This document shows positions 35,045 through 44,249 of a stretch of DNA of 64,000 bases, piece after piece. Each line of letters opens with the position of its first letter. Position 1 is the stretch's first letter. Source of the stretch: Phlegmacium glaucopus (Eukaryota > Basidiomycota > Agaricomycetes > Agaricales > Cortinariaceae); contig MU130224.1 in assembly GCA_015039465.1 (NCBI GenBank), positions 70,210 to 134,209 on the forward strand, read 5' to 3'. The translations under genes and the position numbers were made by a program. Below the pieces are notes generated by a model. That model did not search any database, was not told the origin of the DNA, and was given only the letters and a program-made list of their open reading frames with translations.

Positions 35045-35925
35045 TGATGTACCTGTGGTGGGATCAGACCACAAGTAATACATAGTTTGTAGGGGTTAAT
35101 GTATTATTTCCTCAATAGGGTATAGGAGAAGTTCACGATATTGGAATTCGCAGTGTGGACAATCTGCGAGGAAAGCGAAGTTTGCGAACAATAACGCAGT
35201 GTGTGAATAAGTTGAAAGAATGAGACTTTTGACTTAGAACAAAGCTTCAAAGTTTATGGGATCAAAACTCTGGCCATCTCTTGTTCACCTTGCCTCCTAC
35301 TTGCTACAGGTACTTAATACAAGAGCAACAAGCTAGCCAGGTGCGGATATGCGAAACAGTAATGTAAAAATTGAGCTAATGCGAAGTCACATGGGCCCAG
35401 TAGTTTGGTAACAAAGAAATAGGAGATAGAATAACAATAGAAGTGATGAGTAAGGAGGTCAGTTGAATGACCTCCTGTTTCCAAAGGAGATGATAAAATA
35501 ATAATATATATGGAAAGTTAAAAGAAAGTAAGTTGAAAACAACATGGACCATGATCAAACCAGTGAAAGGGATGTGTATGCGAGCCGTGAAAGACCGCGA
35601 GATTAAAGAGAAGCTGTGCGAAGGTGTGGTTGCGAAGGAAAGAAATGGCTAAGTCCAGTATTGATAGAGAGAGTTGAAGGTATGTCAAAGTATGAAGTGC
35701 GAAGAGGAATGGGGGTGCGTTGGATAGTCACGAAGGTTGTAGAAGTGATGTGCGAAGGTTATGCGAGGATTATAGTATGTTGTGCAAGATGCGAAGGATG
35801 TGCGAGAATCGCAAATGATGGTGTGAAAGAAACTGGTACTCGCGAGGTATTCACGTATACTGCGAAGTTTGTTAAATCGCAAAAATAACCAGTTTACAAA
35901 CCTAGAGGTTATATGGGTCCTATCA
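35045..35925 (-). mobile_element. LTR copy L4, 5' LTR of the gypsy element
   Basis: A complete 881-bp copy in the same orientation as the gypsy body. On the plus strand it runs TGATGTACCTGTGGTGGG to GGGTCCTATCA. It is adjacent to the primer-binding site and is very similar to L2 along its length. On the outer side it abuts a truncated forward copy (L5). Confidence 0.82.
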
Positions 35926-35928
35926 CCA

Positions 35929-36190
35929 TAGCAAGTAGATGGCACGGTGAACAAGAGACAGCCAGAGTTTTGATCCCATAAACTTTGCAGCAATGTTCTA
36001 AGTCAAAGTCTCATCCTTTAAGCTACTTTGCGTACCGCGTTATCGTTCGTGAACTTCACTATCTTCGCGGTCTACTCTTCTTGCGTATTTCAATACCATG
36101 AACTTCTCTTTAAATTCTATCGAGGAACTCTACATTAACCCCTCTGAACTACGTTACTACTTGCGGTCTGATCCCACCACAGGTACATCA
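35929..36190 (+). mobile_element. LTR copy L5, truncated forward copy
   Basis: The last ~260 bp of the LTR, from TAGCAAGTAG to CACAGGTACATCA. Its left part is missing exactly where L4 ends, which suggests the gypsy element inserted into, or recombined with, a pre-existing copy. To the right it joins the KDZ relic. Confidence 0.72.
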
Positions 36191-39140
36191 ACGGTATGTG
36201 CATCATGAGATGGCCGGTGTCATTGCCGGTGCCGGTGCCGGCATCAATGCTCATTTATTTTATTTATTTGAAAGAAGGCACCCTGTGAAAACACATTCAG
36301 GGCCATAATGAACTCCTTGCAGGCATCCAAAGCATGCAATGTCACAGGTGTGGTAGGCATTGCTTGTGCCCGGCACGGCTGTTATGCACCCAATGCCCTT
36401 GTAGACCTCTTCAAAGGGGAACAGCAAAAGAATGTAGATTTTGCCTTCCTAAAAGCTCTAATGTCAACCCGAGTGGAGCCAGAGCAAGGGGTACTCCTGA
36501 TTTATGATATTGCCTGCCAGTATTTCATTCATTTACAAGACCGGATCAGCAGCCACCTCCAATTCAGCCTGGAAGTCGAAGCAGCCATCGGACTCTTCCA
36601 TGTCCATGCACACAAAGACAAGTATTTCTTCCGGTATGCCACCTCCTTTATCCCAGGGGCCGGTGTTGTTGCCGGTGAAATCTTGGAGTCTCTTTGGTCC
36701 TCTCTCAATTCCATTTCACCCACTGCACGTACGGCAACCCTAGCACACCAGCAGAGATGTTAGCTTCCCCCACACATTCCAAGCGGATCCGAGCGGAATG
36801 GTAGGAATCCGAGTGGAATGGTTGGAATCCAAGCAGAATCCGACCAAATTCCGACCTTAGTCCGAGTAAAAAATAAATAAATAATTGGATGTTACATTCC
36901 TAGTCATTCCTAGTCATTCCGAGTCATTCCGAGCGGAATCCGAGCATATTCCAACTTGAAAAAAATACAAATTCTGAGTGATTCCTAGTCTATTTATAGT
37001 CCATTCCTAGTCTATTCTGAGTCCATTATGAGTTAATTCTTAGTCCATTCCAAGTTAATTCCAGTCTATTCCTAGTCCATTCCTAGCCCAGATTCCAAGT
37101 CAATTCCAAGTCAATTCAAAGTCAATTCCAAGTCCATTCCAAGTATTCCCAAGAAGATCCTCTATCATTCTATACAATATTTCCTCTTTGGGAAAAGTTT
37201 CCCCATAGGCCAAATCCCATTTAATGCCTTGTTTAAAAATGTATATGTTTAAAAATGTATTTTGCATTTTTCTCAATAAGGAAAGAAGCTATTAATAGAA
37301 TTTCAACAGATTCAAGGTCCTAAAAGGATGCAACATCCTTTTAGACACTATTTCCTTTTTGGGAAAATTTCCCATAGGCCAAATCTCATTTAGCACTGTG
37401 TTTAAAAATGTATTTTGCATTGTTCTCAATAAGAAAAGAAGCTATTAATAGAATTTCAACAGATTCAGGGTCCTAAAAGGATGATCTATCATTCTTACAT
37501 TTTTTCCTTTTTTGGAAATATCACTCAGAATTGACTCAGAATACCCTAGGAATGCACTAGGAATGCACTAGGAATGACCTTTTTTCAAGTCGGAATCTGA
37601 TAGGATCCTAGTAGGATTGGGATCTGAGCGGATCCTAGTGAATCCGCTCAGACTGGTCGGAATTTGGTCGGAATTTGGTCGGAATCATTCCGAGTCCGAG
37701 TCAAATTTGGCTGGGTTCTCACTGAAAACTCATTCCGACCAATTCCAACCATTCCGCTCGGAATGTGTGGGGGATGGTAAAGTACTCCACACCAGGCAGA
37801 GATGTTAGATGACCACGCAGCTGATTCCGACCACAAGAAAATGCTTGGCATGGTCACAACACTATGCAAATTGAACAGCACAGCAATCAATATGCTTGAA
37901 CACGCTCAATCGTACTACCAAAATCTAACAGTTGAGGCGGGACAGACAGCAGTGGAGAAATGGACGAGTGATATTGAGAGAGCGGAGGAGAAACGCCCCC
38001 TGGACATTACAGCAATGGATGTATACGGTGTGAAGTTGAACATGCATGCACCGGCATTTGGCATGCTGCCGGCCAGCATCACCGGCGGACCTCTGGGTTA
38101 CTGGATGGAGTTATCTCTGGCTGTCGAGGAGAAACAGTGAGCAATTCTTCTCCCATTAACATGAGCATTTCGATGAACAACTGTCAGGCTCCAAATCCAA
38201 GCAAAGGTCCAACAATTGGGCTGAGCCACCGGAAGTACGGACCGGCAGACCATCGAAAAGGATCGGGAGGGACTAACTGCCCTCATGCTTCAGCTCAAGC
38301 AAGCGCAGCAAGTGGCAGAAGTCATAGAAATTAATGGCCAACAAGTCATTGATGCTGACTTGTTAGACATTTGGGATGAAATCATCAATGAACCAGTGCC
38401 TGCCAGTGAGGATGCTGCTCAACGGCCTGGACCGGCATCGGCACTGGCACCATCTGACATCCACCAGTCACCTATCGGCCCTAATCCAATTGAGGATCAA
38501 GTACTCACACTACCGTCCAATGGCAACACTAGCGCAGTGTATCGTGAACTTGAGTGTTCCCATCGCATTGCAGTTGCTGAACACCACTGCCAAGTGTATT
38601 CCCAATGCCGGGCACATGTCTTGGCCCTAGGTGCTGAGCCAGCAACTCAGGCCCGGCTGAGACTGCTCCGGCCTGATGATGTGAAGGCCAGCACGGCAAT
38701 TATCAATTCCAATGAACCAGGATCCACACAACTAAAACTCTCCTGGATTTGGCAAACAGCAGGAGGTCATCGCCTAGGCTTAGCTGCCGACTTGACAGCT
38801 GGTGCCGGTGCCAGTGCTGATTACAGTGTCTTGGAATGCAAGTCATTGTCATATTATACTTGATTGTTATTAACTTTTCAATAGTTCAACAAGTCCATTG
38901 GCTTCATGCTCGAGCCCAACTCATGAGATGGCAGGAGGAGGTTACATTAACTAGATATGAGATGCAGTGGACTGTGGCATTTTTTGCCTACAATTGTCAA
39001 AAGTGGGGTATGCATTCGTGCAGTACCCCTGGGGTCACTGCATATGCCAAACGCAAACAGGCAATGTGGCAGCAACTGGCCGTTAGAGCCGATCAGAGAT
39101 TTAGCTTACTCAATAATGCTTACAAATTACCATTGTAAAT
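36191..39140 (+). pseudogene. KDZ (Kyakuja-Dileera-Zisupton) transposase relic
   Basis: The block GVVGIACARHGCYAPNALVD then FKGEQQKNVDFAFL and LLIYDIACQYFIHL is the KDZ transposase core, followed by GLFHVHAHKDKYFFRYATS and GEILESLWSSLNSISP. The frame is interrupted at about 36752-37787 by a 1-kb insertion, resumes at AEMLDDHAADSDHKKM, breaks again at 38137, and ends with the KDZ C-terminal signature HWLHARAQLMRWQEEVTLT and FAYNCQKWG near 39000. The 5' part is cut off by LTR L5. It cannot be functional. Confidence 0.8.
36752..37787. mobile_element. Small non-autonomous transposon inserted in the KDZ relic
   Basis: Inverted ends share TCCCCCACACATTCC: the left reads CTTCCCCCACACATTCC, the right (inverse) GAGTACTTTACCATCCCCCA. 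The right end also resembles the hAT-like family end CAGTACTTTTCTGTCCCCCA. Terminal regions are filled with GGAATCCGAGCGGAATGG- and GTCCATTCCTAGT-type repeats. The centre has two ~160-bp direct repeats (about 37170-37330 and 37335-37490) sharing CCCATAGGCCAAATC and GAAGCTATTAATAGAATTTC. CACACCAG flanks it (36744-36751, 37788-37795), with CAGAGATGTTAG also on both sides. No coding capacity. Confidence 0.65.
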
Positions 39141-39601
39141 TTTTGCCCAATGTGGAATGAAGATTGATTACTCTTCACCATCCACAATGCCGACCCATAC
39201 AATCCAACGTCTCAACCCATTCAATTTACAGCATGGTTCAGATCACAACCTCCATTCAAATGTGCAGGAGATCCTTTACTATGCTGAATCTTGGTTCCGG
39301 TGCATTTTGAACGAGATCAGTAAGGCCAATCTTGATCGGCAATCATGGACCCAGAAACTCCTTCAACGGGAACTGGTACGCACCCTGTGATTGTTCTAGT
39401 GCCACTCCTTGACAGCTATTTATCCTATCATATGTCGGCATTGCAAGTGCGATTGGACAGACTGTTGACATGCCAATCATCGTCCGGTTGCTGGCAGACA
39501 GTATGGCAATGTTACAACAGGACGACCTCCCTATACCATTTGATCCATAATTTCTGATGACATTGGATATTGGGGCCTACAAAAGTGACAACAAGAGCTG
39601 A

Positions 39602-40450
39602 GTGGTTGAAAAGTATGATCGTGCTTGGTGGAATGGCAGGAAGCCAAGAAGTCTTGCCATTGCCAAAATTCTGGATCATTCATGCCTTCCAAAATGCCTC
39701 CACATGCATAAAATACAACTGGCATCTACTTGCCAGGGTGAAATTGTGGATTGTCCCCAGGTTCCAGCAAAGCCGACTATGCCGGCCGCATCGGCGGGTG
39801 CCGGTACTGATGCCAGTGCCAGTCAATGTCAGCAATGTGTCCTGTACCGCGATATTCTTGGGGATACCCTCTGGGACTTCCTCGATGTCCACCGGTTTTC
39901 CAATACCATGTCAACCGCCTCCAAAAATCAGTGGCACCTGGATATGCGCCGGGCATCGACCTTCAACTTACTGCACAAGGCGGCTGTGATCAAGGAATCA
40001 TCAACGCCAGCCTCAGATGAACTGGCACAGCAGGTCTGTGGGATTGACACTTCCGCCTTGGCTTCACTACAACAGGCCTCTATCACAGAAGTGGCAGAAC
40101 AAGAGCTTCATCAACTAAGGGCATTGCCTCTGACCTCACACAAGTGGACCTGGGGTGAGAGTCTCACGGATGCCGAAGTTGTTGCCCTGCGCCGGTCGGG
40201 GACACAGCCAGCACAGGCATCCCATTCTGGGTATGACATATCATGGAGAGAGGGGAGACTTACTGGGGAGGTATCCTCCCCTTCACTTCCAACCTCTCAT
40301 GGCCGATATGATGAGGTGCCAGTGGAGGTATCCCTGCCGGTTCCACTTCGGCATTCAATGGACCCACCATATTTGGCAAGGTATGGTCACCTTGTCTATG
40401 ACCCTCTCCCGAGCCCAAGCTCTGGCATGCAACTACCTCCAGCCGAATGA
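39602..40450 (+). CDS. Hypothetical protein downstream of the KDZ relic
   Basis: A 282-codon open frame with no recognised domain. It contains an H/C-containing stretch (AKILDHSCLPKCLHMHK) and an A/S/G/T-rich linker with CCGGTGCCGGTGCC-type codons shared with the KDZ relic. A region LDMRRASTFNLLHKAAVIKE looks helical. It may be an accessory protein of the same transposon or its decayed C-terminal extension. It ends at a TGA at 40450, and a different frame carries on the coding-like composition, so it may be broken. Confidence 0.35.
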   Translation: MVEKYDRAWWNGRKPRSLAIAKILDHSCLPKCLHMHKIQLASTCQGEIVDCPQVPAKPTMPAASAGAGTDASASQCQQCVLYRDILGDTLWDFLDVHRFSNTMSTASKNQWHLDMRRASTFNLLHKAAVIKESSTPASDELAQQVCGIDTSALASLQQASITEVAEQELHQLRALPLTSHKWTWGESLTDAEVVALRRSGTQPAQASHSGYDISWREGRLTGEVSSPSLPTSHGRYDEVPVEVSLPVPLRHSMDPPYLARYGHLVYDPLPSPSSGMQLPPAE

Positions 40451-40900
40451 GCTGCTCAGCTGGCAGAACTCTCACCAGGTCTGCCGGGGTCACCGGCCGG
40501 CTGTGACTATCTTGTGGCTGATGATTGGTCGTCAGCCAGTGATGAGCTTCACGCCGCACCAGCTGTTGCTGTCTCTGCTGACCTTGTTGCAGATAATTGG
40601 TCATCGGCCAGTGAAGATGAGCATGCCCTGGTTGAAATCTCAGCGTCGGCGTCTGGGCGTACCATCGCACATAGGTCTGAAGCCATCAAATATGTGTCAC
40701 CGGCATCAGCATCGGCACCACATGCCCTCTGGATTTCAGCCAGTGAGGATGAAGAGGAGGAGGACCCCAGGCTGCATTCAGATCAGCAGGAGGATGATGT
40801 GGGGGCCATTGCGGCACCTGAGGATTGGTCGTCTGCCAGTGAGCAGGAGACACCGGCAGCAATGTTGGCAGAAGATTGGTCATCAGAGAGTGAGCACTGA
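40451..40900 (+). CDS. Acidic repeat ORF with four DWSSASE motifs
   Basis: The frame containing the ATG at 40514 reads four spaced copies of a short motif: ADDWSSASDE, ADNWSSASEDE, PEDWSSASEQE and AEDWSSESEH. The spacers are alanine/acid-rich. It ends at a TGA at 40898-40900. No known family is recognised; it probably belongs to the preceding ORF through a frameshift or splice. It may be a transposon accessory protein or its remnant. Confidence 0.35.
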   Translation, partial: AAQLAELSPGLPGSPAGCDYLVADDWSSASDELHAAPAVAVSADLVADNWSSASEDEHALVEISASASGRTIAHRSEAIKYVSPASASAPHALWISASEDEEEEDPRLHSDQQEDDVGAIAAPEDWSSASEQETPAAMLAEDWSSESEH

Positions 40901-41759
40901 GTCACATCTTGACCAGCCCAGCTGAGACATTGTCATCAGGCAGTGGGTCAGGCCCGGTCGATGCCGGTAGCCGGTCCAGCAGCCTCAACCCCAACTCCCA
41001 GTTTGTCATTTCACTGTCCCGCTGATATGATTTAATTTGTATTTCTAAGATTACTGTTTAAGGAAATGTTCAAAACAAATCCAACAACCAGCAACCAATA
41101 ACAAATTTCTGTATTAGGCAAGTTGGGGTTTCCTTGAAAGTATAACCAGTATACTCTTGAATAGAACTTCCAAATACAGGTTTAAAGTCCAATCCTTTTT
41201 AGACTATCTTTCACAACTTGTCTTTTCTCTTTTCTCTCTTCTTTCCTAATTTGACCAGTTTTTAAAGTCCAATTTCTCAGACTATATGAGATAGTGATTT
41301 GATAGACAAAGATTATTCCCTTTTTAGGTTTCAATATTCTTTGTTTATATGATAAGGCAATTTGGATGAACATAGACAAGTCCCTTTAGGATTTAATATT
41401 CTATGAACAGTTCCAAAAACAAATGATTTAAAGTCCCACAGGCAGACTATGAAACAGCTTTATAGTACAAGGATTTCTCCTCAGACTCTGACAAAGGCTT
41501 TAATATTCCAACTCCAAAGACAAGTCCCTTTAGAATTTAATATTCTTTGTTCAAACAGAACAAATACAAGTCCCTTTAGGATTTAATATTCTTTGAACTG
41601 AGTGAAGTAGGACAAGTCCACTTGTAAGTTCTTTCTAACTTGTGCCAATTCACTGTTTGTGAAACTTGGGAAAGAAAGAATGAGTGCAAATTCACTGTTT
41701 TACTGGTGCTTTCTAGTTACTTATATACATAAATGAGAAACAAAATTAGGTAAGAGTCT
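40901..41759. other. AT-rich non-coding stretch with scattered short repeats
   Basis: No gene is seen. The phrase CAAGTCCCTTTAGGATTTAATATTCT recurs in decayed form near 41380, 41521 and 41571, and TTTAAAGTCC near 41182, 41263 and 41428. These look like degraded tandem repeats or terminal repeat remnants of the adjacent transposon. Confidence 0.45.
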
Positions 41760-42224
41760 GTGATGTCATGTCTATGTTATGATATCATGCCTTGTTTTTG
41801 TGTGGTGTGGTGGGCAATGCCTGTTATGGATTTGGCAGTGTTATGTCACATCACATTGCCAAATGCGTGACAAAGTGTGAAACACTTGAAACATAGCTTA
41901 CTCACTCAGTTCTGCATCATTTTGGATAATTTTTTGGTATCGTAAATGTATTACTGCATCATGTGAACATATATTGAATGAATTTTTATGATAGAAATGG
42001 TGATTGTGTTGTTTTTTGAGGTGGCTATGCTTTCTTTGTCTGGTGGACTAAAACTTCTAAGCAATATAACACTTCAATTATTGATTTCTGCAACATATTT
42101 TGGTGATGTGAAATTCTCTACCATGTATTGTAAATATTTCTCAGCAGTTATTTTATTTTATTGTACACACAGGACCCTACAAATGAGCGATTTATACCCA
42201 AGTCCCTGCCAAAATGCCATTTTT

Positions 42225-43230
42225 GAAACTTCCAGCCAATAGAACACTTCAGAAATGGGTTTATGTAACTTGTCTTGGTGATGTGAAATGATCTAATATA
42301 TATTTTAAATATTTCTCAGCAGTTATTTTGTTTTATTTCACACCCAGACCCTTATAAATGATCAGTTTCCACCCAAATTCCTGCTAAAATGCAGTGTTGG
42401 CAACTTCTGTCCTATAGAACACTTCTAAAACTGGTTTATGTAACTCATATTACTGACATAAAATACTATACTATGTATTATGAACATCTCTCAGGAGTTA
42501 GAATTTTTTATTTCACACTCAAGCCCTTAAAAATGAGTAAGCTAGTGGCAATTCCAAGCCAAATTTGAAACTTCCAACCTATAGAATTGTTCATAAACTA
42601 AACTTTTGTAGCTATTCCTGTGCCAAAAATTGTCTATGGTGTGTTAAAAATATTCCTCAGAAGTTTTATTATCTTATTTCACACTTAGAACCCTACAATT
42701 AAGCAAACCCCACCCAAATCCCTGCTAAATTTCAATTTTTAAGACTTCCAGCCTATAGAACTCTTCAGAAACTGGGTTCTGCAGTCTATCATAGTGACAA
42801 AATATACTCTACTATATATCCTCAACATTTCTTAGGAGTTATATTTTTTTATTCTGCTTTCAACCCCTCACAACTGAGTGATCTTCAGCCAATTTCATCC
42901 AAAGTGTGATGTTTGAGACTTCCAACCTATAGAACACTTCATAAACTAGTTTCTGTAACTCATCTTGGTGATAATAAATGCTCTACAATGTATCCTAAAC
43001 ATTTCTCAGGAGTCTAATCTTCTGATTTTATATGTTGAGCTTAATAAAACAAGTGATATCAAGCCAATATCAGCCAAATTGATGGCTGAAGTTTATAAGG
43101 AATAGAACTCTTCAACAACTCATTTATTGGATTTGTTTTGGTGGTATAATATGTTCTAATCTTTGTTTTTAACATTTTGTTGGGAGTGGAATTTTTAATT
43201 TCATGCTCTAAGTATGAGATACTGGGTGGT
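42225..43230. repeat. ~174-bp degenerate tandem repeat, six units
   Basis: The landmark TCCAGCCTATAGAACACTTC (variants) recurs at about 42229, 42404, 42571, 42746, 42922 and 43092, spaced 167-176 bp. A second landmark, TTTCTCAGCAGTTATT-type followed by TATTTCACAC, recurs with the same period. Units have diverged from each other. No coding frame follows the period. Confidence 0.75.
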
Positions 43231-43400
43231 AAGAGCCCATATCTCATACTTGGAGCATGAAATTAAACATTCTACTCCCAAGAAAATGTTAAGAATATAA
43301 AATATAACATATTCTCCCACCAAAACAAATCCCAGAAATGAGTTGTTGAAGAGTTCTATACCTTAGAAGTTTCAGCCATCAATTTGGCTGGGGAAACATG
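43061..43400. repeat. Hairpin: last tandem unit followed by its inverted copy
   Basis: Sequence at 43061-43228 is repeated in inverse at about 43233-43400 with roughly 90% identity; for example TTGATGGCTGAAGTTTATAA faces TTAGAAGTTTCAGCCATCAA. The centre is AAGTATGAGATACTGGGTGG, TAAGAG, then CCCATATCTCATACTT. Confidence 0.75.
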
Positions 43401-43610
43401 CATCCAGAAACAACAGTACAAATTCACAAAATTTTATTTATTGTAGCTGATTCACATCCTATTTATATGGATATACATCACTGAAAGTCCCCTCTGGGAG
43501 TGTTGCACAGAGAGGGAGCTCAGTGTCTCAGTTTCTGAGATGTGACATATGTGTGACACATGCCAAGCCAGATGTCACAGGTGACAGGCATTGCCCACCA
43601 CCAGTTTTTG

Positions 43611-43760
43611 ATGTCATGCCTTGGTTTTATGATATCATGCCTTGTTCTATGATATCATGCCTTGTTCTATGATATCATGCCTTGTTCTATGATATCATGC
43701 CTTGTTCTATGATATCATGCCTTGTTTTATGATATCATGTGTTTCATGATATCATGCTGT
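43611..43760. repeat. 20-bp minisatellite, unit GATATCATGCCTTGTTCTAT
   Basis: GATATCATGC starts at 43631, 43651, 43671, 43691 and 43711 with a fixed 20-bp step, four units being identical or nearly so. Flanking units have decayed. Each unit holds the palindrome ATGATATCAT. TGTCACAAAATGTCAC-type repeats follow to about 43840. Confidence 0.82.
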
Positions 43761-44249
43761 TATAAATGTCACAAAAATGTCACAAATGTCACATAATGTT
43801 ACAAAATGTCACATAATGTGACAAAATGTCACAAAGTGTTTCACTGTTTCAGGAACTTTATTGATGTTTACTGATATCGTCCTAGGACTTGTATGACAAA
43901 TTTCTTCACAGTTGTAGACTTGATAGTTACTTTAGATTGCAAGTTGTTCATTTAGACCATTATGGATTTTTGTATGGTTATAGTCTGAACTTTTTGTAGT
44001 GTTATTTTACAGTATGATAAATAGATCAATTCAGATCATAGTTATCTGCTGAGTTAACATTCAAAACTTTGCAATTTCCAGTTTAATCAACAAGTGTAAT
44101 CAACACTTTTGACCCTTACACTACCAATTTGTAGATTAATTCATGGTTGGTTTATTGATCTTTTTGATTCAATTGAAGAATAATATTATGAAAAATGAAT
44201 AATCCATAGGTATTCAATTTTCAGTCCTATCATTGCATCACCCTAGATC

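Larger units (their letters stand above)
27376..35925 (-). mobile_element. Ty3/gypsy LTR retrotransposon, degraded, with 5' LTR L4
   Basis: Reading on the minus strand: 5' LTR (35925-35045), primer-binding site, gag, gag C-terminus and protease, reverse transcriptase, RNase H, integrase, and a polypurine tract GGGAGGAG at 27376-27383. The polymerase order (RT, RNase H, integrase) defines Ty3/gypsy. The matching 3' LTR is probably L2 at 23012-23891, displaced by 3.4 kb of foreign sequence. Disabling changes are in-frame stops after RT (29576), in integrase (28190 and about 28127), a frame change in gag-protease near 31831-32011, and an 883-bp inverted LTR inserted in gag. The outer flanks of L2 (GACGT) and L4 (CCATA) do not match, so the locus has been rearranged. 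Confidence 0.82.
41760..43860. repeat. Repeat block bounded by inverted GGTGGGCAATGCCTGT ends
   Basis: GGTGGGCAATGCCTGT occurs at about 41809 and in inverse form (ACAGGCATTGCCCACC) at about 43585. ATGATATCATGCCTTGTT lies outside both. Between them are the 174-bp tandem repeats and a hairpin. The organisation suggests a non-autonomous element with inverted ends, but no exact target duplication was found. Confidence 0.5.

Noticed and set aside
23007..35930. Target-site duplication for the whole gypsy element (L2 to L4)
   Set aside because: The outer five bases are GACGT and CCATA; they do not match, so a simple single-insertion model is not supported.
40155..40925. Plus-strand 256-codon frame rich in H, R and Q
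   Set aside because: Overlaps two other frames with more protein-like composition (39602-40450 and the DWSSASE frame); taken as a shadow.
43059..43247. Minus-strand 62-codon frame in the hairpin
   Set aside because: Lies within the 174-bp repeat and its inverted copy; no conservation signal.
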